DNA of 9,854 nucleotides from JANSWO01 sp964351875 (GTDB taxonomy: Bacteria > Pseudomonadota > Gammaproteobacteria > Pseudomonadales > Azotimanducaceae), in NCBI GenBank assembly GCA_964351875.1, contig CAYGQC010000141.1, positions 1-9,854 of the forward strand, in the 5' to 3' direction. The position numbers and the translations under genes were made by a program. Shown here piece by piece: positions 6,204 to 9,854 of the stretch (positions within the stretch are counted from its first letter, which is position 1; each line of letters starts with the position of its first letter). A model generated the notes under the pieces. The model was not told the origin of the DNA, searched no databases, and worked only from the letters and a program-made list of their open reading frames with translations.

Positions 6204-6263
6204 GCCTTTGTTGCGAAAGCACCCTATGCGAGTGGCGCTAGCGTTTTCAGCGCAGTTCTGGTG
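6204..6263. terminator. Weak hairpins between convergent genes
   Basis: The 60 bases between the cyclophilin stop and the dehydratase stop contain GCGCT (6235-6239) pairing with AGCGC (6249-6253) across a nine-base loop that includes TTTT, and the self-complementary CGCTAGCG at 6236-6243. Position fits a bidirectional transcription end, but the stem is short and no T tract follows on either strand. Confidence 0.25.
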
Positions 6264-7982
6264 TTACTGCACGCAGCCGTAGTGCGCTGACGACACCAGC
6301 CGCACAAACTTGTGTCGAACGGATCCTGGTCGAAGCTCGGCCAGTAAATCAGGTTGTTGCCACTCACCCATGCGCGCGTCGATCTGCTTGTCGGTTAACT
6401 CCACGTCCAAGCGTCGCTCAGCGGGGTTAATGATGATGGTGTCGCCATCTCGCACCGCCGCCAGCGGACCGCCGCGCGCAGCTTCCGGCGATATGTGGCC
6501 GATGAGAATGCCGTGTGAGACACCCGAGAAGCGGCCGTCGGTGATCAGCGCAACATCGGCGCCCAGTCCGCGACCCTGCAATTGTATTGTCAGCATCACC
6601 ATTTCCGGCATGCCCGGGCCGCCAACGGGGCCAACGTTGCGCACTACCAAAACGTCGCCGGCTTTGATCTGATCGCCGCGGATAGCTGCCATCGCGTCTG
6701 CTTCACTATCGAACACTTTCGCGCTGCCACGAAACTCGCCTCGCTCCAGCGTCTTGCCGCCGAGTTTCAACACGCAGGATTCCGGGGCGAGATTGCCCTT
6801 CAATACGCTGATGTGATTGTTTGCTGGTGCGACGGGGCTCGCGACCGGAAAGATTACATCCTGCTGGCCGAGTTGATCGATAGTCGGAACGCTGGCCAGA
6901 TTTTCAGCCAGCGATCTTCCGGTCACCGTCATGACATCGCCGTGGAGCAGGCCGTTCGCCAGTAGCTCTTTCATTACCACGGGAACGCCGCCCAACTGAT
7001 GCAGGGTCACCATCGCGTATGGGCCATGCGGTTGCAGGTTGGCGATGATCGGCACGCGCTCTGCGATCTGTTGAATGTCGTCGATCGTTAGATCGACCTC
7101 TGCGTCGCGTGCGATCGCCAGCATGTGCAAGTACAGATTGGTTGAGCCGCCCATCGCGTAGGCGGTGACGATCGCGTTTTCAAAGGCGTCTCGTACCATG
7201 ATGTCGCGCGGCCGTATGCCTGCGCTCATGAGGTTTTTGAGCGCCTGGACCGATGCTTGGACGTGTGCCCGCACATCATCATGTATGCCGCTGGCGGCGT
7301 TGTAGTCTGCCGGCAGGGATGCGCCACCGGGCAACATCATGCCCATCGCTTCGGTGATGCTGCTCATCGTGTTCGCCGTAAACATTGCACCGCATGTGCC
7401 GCTTCCCGGCATGACGGCCTGTTCGACTGCGATCAGATCGCCTGAAGAGATACGACCCGCTTCATTGGCGGCTCGCGCTTCGGCCCAATCCATCACCGTC
7501 AGGTTGTTGCCTTTTGCGGACCATGGTTCGATATCCACCGAGCCGGGCGAGCTGGTACCAGGATAAATCACGAGCCCGAATGCGTTCGTTCGAGCCAGCG
7601 GCATCATCGCCGCGGCACCCACTTTGTCACAGCCGGAGATCATGAGCATGGCGCCGGCGTGGTGGGTGTTGTGGCCTAGTTCGATGCAGTCGGCGATCAG
7701 GTCCCTGGATATCAATGAAAACCCTGAGGTGGGCGTGCCTTGGGTTAGCGCGTCGGACACGGCGGGCGCGCCGACGACCAGCCCCTGCGCGTTGTTCTCC
7801 GCGAGCACCTCGATCAGCAGATCAGATATCTCGCGCACACGATTGTTGCAGCGATGAGCATTGGTATAGGCACTGCCGATGGTGACCACCGCGTCCAGCG
7901 CGGCGGTCTTCTCAGGATCGAAGCCGGCGGCACGCATCTCTACCCGGGCTTTTCTCCAGAAACGAGTCGGATCTTTACTCAT
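6264..7982 (-). CDS. IlvD/Edd-family dehydratase
   Basis: A 572-residue iron-sulfur dehydratase of the dihydroxy-acid/sugar-acid dehydratase family. Three cysteines that normally hold the [2Fe-2S] cluster are visible: C45 in AHRCNN, C118 in SGCDK and C197 in GTCGAMFTANTM. K120 of CDK is the equivalent of the carbamylated metal-binding lysine in characterised members. Other signatures are GGSTN, GPVGGPGMPEM and GRFSGVSHG near the C-terminus. Members remove water from 2,3-dihydroxy acids or aldonic acids to give 2-oxo (3-deoxy) acids. The AHRCNN context differs from the TPCN of biosynthetic IlvD, and the neighbours are catabolic, so a sugar-acid or other hydroxy-acid substrate is more likely than valine/isoleucine synthesis. 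GGAG lies about 9-12 bases before the ATG. Last gene of the minus-strand operon, 21 bases after the aldolase. Confidence 0.93.
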   Translation of the reverse strand: MSKDPTRFWRKARVEMRAAGFDPEKTAALDAVVTIGSAYTNAHRCNNRVREISDLLIEVLAENNAQGLVVGAPAVSDALTQGTPTSGFSLISRDLIADCIELGHNTHHAGAMLMISGCDKVGAAAMMPLARTNAFGLVIYPGTSSPGSVDIEPWSAKGNNLTVMDWAEARAANEAGRISSGDLIAVEQAVMPGSGTCGAMFTANTMSSITEAMGMMLPGGASLPADYNAASGIHDDVRAHVQASVQALKNLMSAGIRPRDIMVRDAFENAIVTAYAMGGSTNLYLHMLAIARDAEVDLTIDDIQQIAERVPIIANLQPHGPYAMVTLHQLGGVPVVMKELLANGLLHGDVMTVTGRSLAENLASVPTIDQLGQQDVIFPVASPVAPANNHISVLKGNLAPESCVLKLGGKTLERGEFRGSAKVFDSEADAMAAIRGDQIKAGDVLVVRNVGPVGGPGMPEMVMLTIQLQGRGLGADVALITDGRFSGVSHGILIGHISPEAARGGPLAAVRDGDTIIINPAERRLDVELTDKQIDARMGEWQQPDLLAELRPGSVRHKFVRLVSSAHYGCVQ

Positions 7983-8003
7983 CGTCTTGCTCTCCGCTGC
8001 GTG

Positions 8004-8792
8004 CTAGTAGCCCACACTCTTGGTCCTTTCAGATGCCTTCGCACCGTCGACCGTGCGCATCGCTTGAGCAACACCGGATCGTGCGAAACTGATGTCGGTT
8101 CCGATTGAGGCGAAGTCAAAGCCGTTGTTGAGGTTCTCTGCAGCCACGGCCGGCGTGTAGCCAAAAATTCCGGCAGCGCAATCGTGAGTCTCGCACGCCT
8201 TGAGTATGGTTTTTATCGCGTCGGCAAACTTTGGATTGCCGAAATCGCCAGGCGTCAACCCAAGGCCGTAACACAGATCCATTGGTCCGACGAACAAAGC
8301 GTCAACACCGTCCACTGCCGCGATGGCTTCAACGTTCGCGAGGCCTTCTTCGGTTTCTACCATGGCGATGCAGGCGATTTGCTCGTTCGCCGTTTGGAGG
8401 TACTCCATTCCCTCGAGCATTGAGTCTCGCATCGGCCCACAGGAACGCACGCCAGCTGGCGGGTACCGGCATGCTCTCGCCGCTTGTAGCGCCTCACCCG
8501 CGTTGTTAACCATTGGCACGATAACGCCGTGCGCACCGACGTCCAGCGCTTTGCCGATCTGGTCAGGCTGGTTGGCAGCGACCCTAACCAGCGGAGTTAT
8601 TGGCAGGCCGCACACCGCAGGTAAGAGGTAGGTGAGCGCTGAGTAGTCCATCAGTCCGTGTTGCAGGTCGAAACAGATCCAGTCCGCTCCTGAGCGCCCG
8701 AGTAGCTCTGCAAGGTGAACGTCTGGCAGGTTCGACCAGATTCCTCTCGACTTCTCTTTCCTTCGCCATTGGCCCAGTGCGTGGTTTTTCAT
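8004..8792 (-). CDS. HpcH/HpaI-family aldolase
   Basis: A 262-residue class II, pyruvate-dependent aldolase of the HpcH/HpaI (TIM-barrel) family. FDLQHG (41-46) contains the candidate base H45 and R70 in VRV is the candidate pyruvate carboxylate contact. GVIVPMV (89-95) and GVRSCGP (114-120) are family strand and loop motifs; E146 in VETEEG and D172 in VGPMDL are the metal ligands. Family reaction: reversible cleavage of a 4-hydroxy-2-oxo acid (for example 4-hydroxy-2-oxoheptanedioate or 2-keto-3-deoxy-L-rhamnonate) to pyruvate and an aldehyde. Length is standard. AGGAG sits six bases before the ATG. It is 25 bases after the hydratase gene and 21 before the dehydratase, so all three are probably on one mRNA. 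The physiological aldehyde product is unknown; the homologous HpaI-HpaH pairing suggests a meta-cleavage-type lower pathway. Confidence 0.92.
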   Translation of the reverse strand: MKNHALGQWRRKEKSRGIWSNLPDVHLAELLGRSGADWICFDLQHGLMDYSALTYLLPAVCGLPITPLVRVAANQPDQIGKALDVGAHGVIVPMVNNAGEALQAARACRYPPAGVRSCGPMRDSMLEGMEYLQTANEQIACIAMVETEEGLANVEAIAAVDGVDALFVGPMDLCYGLGLTPGDFGNPKFADAIKTILKACETHDCAAGIFGYTPAVAAENLNNGFDFASIGTDISFARSGVAQAMRTVDGAKASERTKSVGY

Positions 8793-8817
8793 TGCAGCTC
8801 CTGCTCATTCCAAGTTT

Positions 8818-9609
8818 TCAGTTGAAAGATATCTCAACGTTGCCCAGGCGGTTGTCGAATCGCGCGATGACACGGTCGCCCGCGTTTACAGATAGCGCGC
8901 GCACGAAGGAGCCAGACAGAATGACGTCTCCCGGCTCGAATGCCACGTCGAATTCGCTCATCTTGTTCGCCAGCCAGGCGACAGCTGTTAGCGGATTGCC
9001 CAGCACTGCATCCGCGCAGCCTTGTTCGCGGACGTCCCCATTGATCTCTAGGCAGCCAGTCACCGCGCGTACGTCGATATCGTTGAGTGCAATCGGATTG
9101 CCACCCAGTACAACGCCTCCGACCGCGGCAAGATCCGCGATAGTGTCCCGCACGTCCATGCCAGGTGCCCGAGCTACACGAAAATCGACGATCTCGATGG
9201 CAGGAAGCACAAAGTCGGTGGCGCGAATGACGTCGGCGACATTTATACCAGGGCCTTTTAGCGTCGCTTTCATGACGAACGCCAGCTCCATCTCGACCAG
9301 CGGGTCGTTCCAGTCTGCGCGTGGCGATTCGCTACCCTCCGCGATGAACATGTCGTCCATGATGGCGGAGTAGTCCGGCTCGGTGCTGCCAACCATTTCC
9401 TGCATGGGTTTAGAGGTGAGGCCAATCTTGTAGCCTTTTACATCGCGGCCGGAGTCTCTCAATGCGTCAACGACATATTCCTGGATCCGGTACGCATCTG
9501 TGACCTCGATGTCTGGATAGGCAGGGTTCAGCAGCGGGATCTGGCCACCGGTCCTTATGCACCGATAGATCTTGCTGGCAATGTCTTTGCGAGTATCGTC
9601 CGATAGCAT
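8818..9609 (-). CDS. 2-oxo-enoate hydratase (HpaH/HpcG/MhpD-like)
   Basis: A 263-residue member of the 2-keto-4-pentenoate hydratase / 2-oxohept-3-enedioate hydratase branch of the FAH-related fold. GYKIGLTSKPMQ (59-70) includes the conserved K61. EPDYSAIMDDM (77-87), VEMELAF (105-111) and IEIVDFR (138-144) hold the metal ligands E106, E108 and E139, and GDVILSGS (227-234) is the C-terminal signature. The ligand numbering agrees with what I recall for HpcG of E. coli C. The reaction adds water to a 2-oxo-enoate to give a 4-hydroxy-2-oxo acid, which is the substrate type of the aldolase encoded next. First gene of the minus-strand operon. AGGGG (9620 to 9616) is six bases before the ATG. Decarboxylase-type relatives share the fold, so hydratase is favoured by the adjacent aldolase rather than by sequence alone. 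Confidence 0.9.
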   Translation of the reverse strand: MLSDDTRKDIASKIYRCIRTGGQIPLLNPAYPDIEVTDAYRIQEYVVDALRDSGRDVKGYKIGLTSKPMQEMVGSTEPDYSAIMDDMFIAEGSESPRADWNDPLVEMELAFVMKATLKGPGINVADVIRATDFVLPAIEIVDFRVARAPGMDVRDTIADLAAVGGVVLGGNPIALNDIDVRAVTGCLEINGDVREQGCADAVLGNPLTAVAWLANKMSEFDVAFEPGDVILSGSFVRALSVNAGDRVIARFDNRLGNVEISFN

Positions 9610-9785
9610 GGCTGGCCCCTGTGTATCAGTAGTGAAATGAAATGTGTGAACATTTCAACAGTGGTTACTGTAGTCGCTTTGGCAGCTCTGCTACAAAACA
9701 GAACGGTCCATGCAGCCAACGTTGAGCATTGCAAGATCGTTGTTAAGCGTGGACAAGTATCAAATGGGTTAACGGAGTTGTGAGG
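9610..9785. promoter_or_regulatory. Divergent regulatory region ahead of the catabolic operon
   Basis: A 176-base AT-richer gap between the minus-strand operon and a plus-strand gene at the window edge. It contains the palindrome at 9639-9656 and a plus-strand TTGGCA -35-like hexamer at 9679-9684 without a good -10. On the minus strand TTCACA (9650 to 9645) matches 5/6 of the -35 consensus, but the only -10 candidate, GATACA, is weak and would place transcription start beyond the ribosome site. Promoters are therefore unresolved. Confidence 0.4.
9639..9656. promoter_or_regulatory. 18-base palindrome, candidate operator
   Basis: GAAATGT (9639-9645) and ACATTTC (9650-9656) form a perfect inverted repeat with a four-base GTGA centre. 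An extra GAAAT precedes it in tandem (9634-9638). It is 30 bases upstream of the hydratase start and inside a divergent promoter gap, the usual place for a dimeric regulator site (GntR, IclR and TetR families use such palindromes). No regulator gene is complete in the window. Confidence 0.5.
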
Positions 9786-9854
9786 ATGGAGTCGGTAGTA
9801 GGGGTTTCGCGCCAGTTTCCCGATGTGTTAATGCAGGGGCTCGCGCAGCATGCC
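9786..9854 (+). CDS. Start of an unidentified gene, cut by window edge
   Basis: An ATG at 9786 with GGAG (9774-9777) eight bases upstream opens a frame that stays open for 23 codons to the window end. The visible residues are MESVVGVSRQFPDVLMQ and then GLAQHA. No family is recognised from so little. It is divergent from the hydratase operon across a gap with a palindrome, so a regulator or another pathway enzyme would both be plausible. It may not be a gene at all. Confidence 0.42.
   Translation, partial: MESVVGVSRQFPDVLMQGLAQHA

Noticed and set aside
8777..9373. 198-codon plus-strand open frame opposite the hydratase
   Set aside because: Low-complexity Ser/Thr/Ala-rich translation antisense to a hydratase with all metal ligands; a typical GC-driven shadow.

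Overview
The window looks like a catabolic accessory region from a moderately GC-rich bacterium. A Gram-negative proteobacterium is the best guess, based on the style of the proteins, the GGAG-type ribosome binding sites and a REP-like GTCATTGCGAG/CAATCTCC palindromic repeat. Base composition was judged by eye and not computed. I see no rRNA, tRNA, CRISPR array, transposase or phage gene.

Layout from left to right: (1) the last ~61 codons of a Rieske-type ring-hydroxylating oxygenase alpha subunit (+); (2) a ~240-base gap carrying a composite palindromic repeat; (3) an aminoglycoside-phosphotransferase-like small-molecule kinase (+, 427-1512); (4) a short-chain dehydrogenase (-, 1518-2309) converging on it with a 5-base gap; (5) a DUF7065/DUF7064-type lipocalin-like protein (+, 2386-3387), divergent from the dehydrogenase; (6) an alpha/beta hydrolase (-, 3434-4306); (7) an imidazolonepropionase/prolidase-like amidohydrolase (+, 4448-5659) whose stop codon overlaps the apparent ATT start of a divergent cyclophilin (+, 5655-6203); (8) a tight three-gene operon on the minus strand, read hydratase (9609-8818), HpcH/HpaI aldolase (8792-8004), then IlvD/Edd dehydratase (7982-6264); (9) a 176-base divergent regulatory gap with a clean 18-base palindrome, followed by the first 23 codons of an unidentified + strand gene.

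How the genes may work together (inference): the oxygenase introduces hydroxyls, the dehydrogenase oxidises an alcohol, the kinase may phosphorylate a hydroxylated intermediate, and the hydrolase and amidohydrolase open ester or amide bonds. The minus-strand operon encodes a chemically coherent lower pathway: dehydration of a (di)hydroxy acid to a 2-oxo acid, hydration of a 2-oxo-enoate to a 4-hydroxy-2-oxo acid, and aldol cleavage to pyruvate plus an aldehyde. The real substrate cannot be read from the sequence. Most interesting for follow-up are the ATT-initiated, translationally coupled cyclophilin, the kinase/DUF7064 pairing, the three-step operon, and the palindromic repeat.
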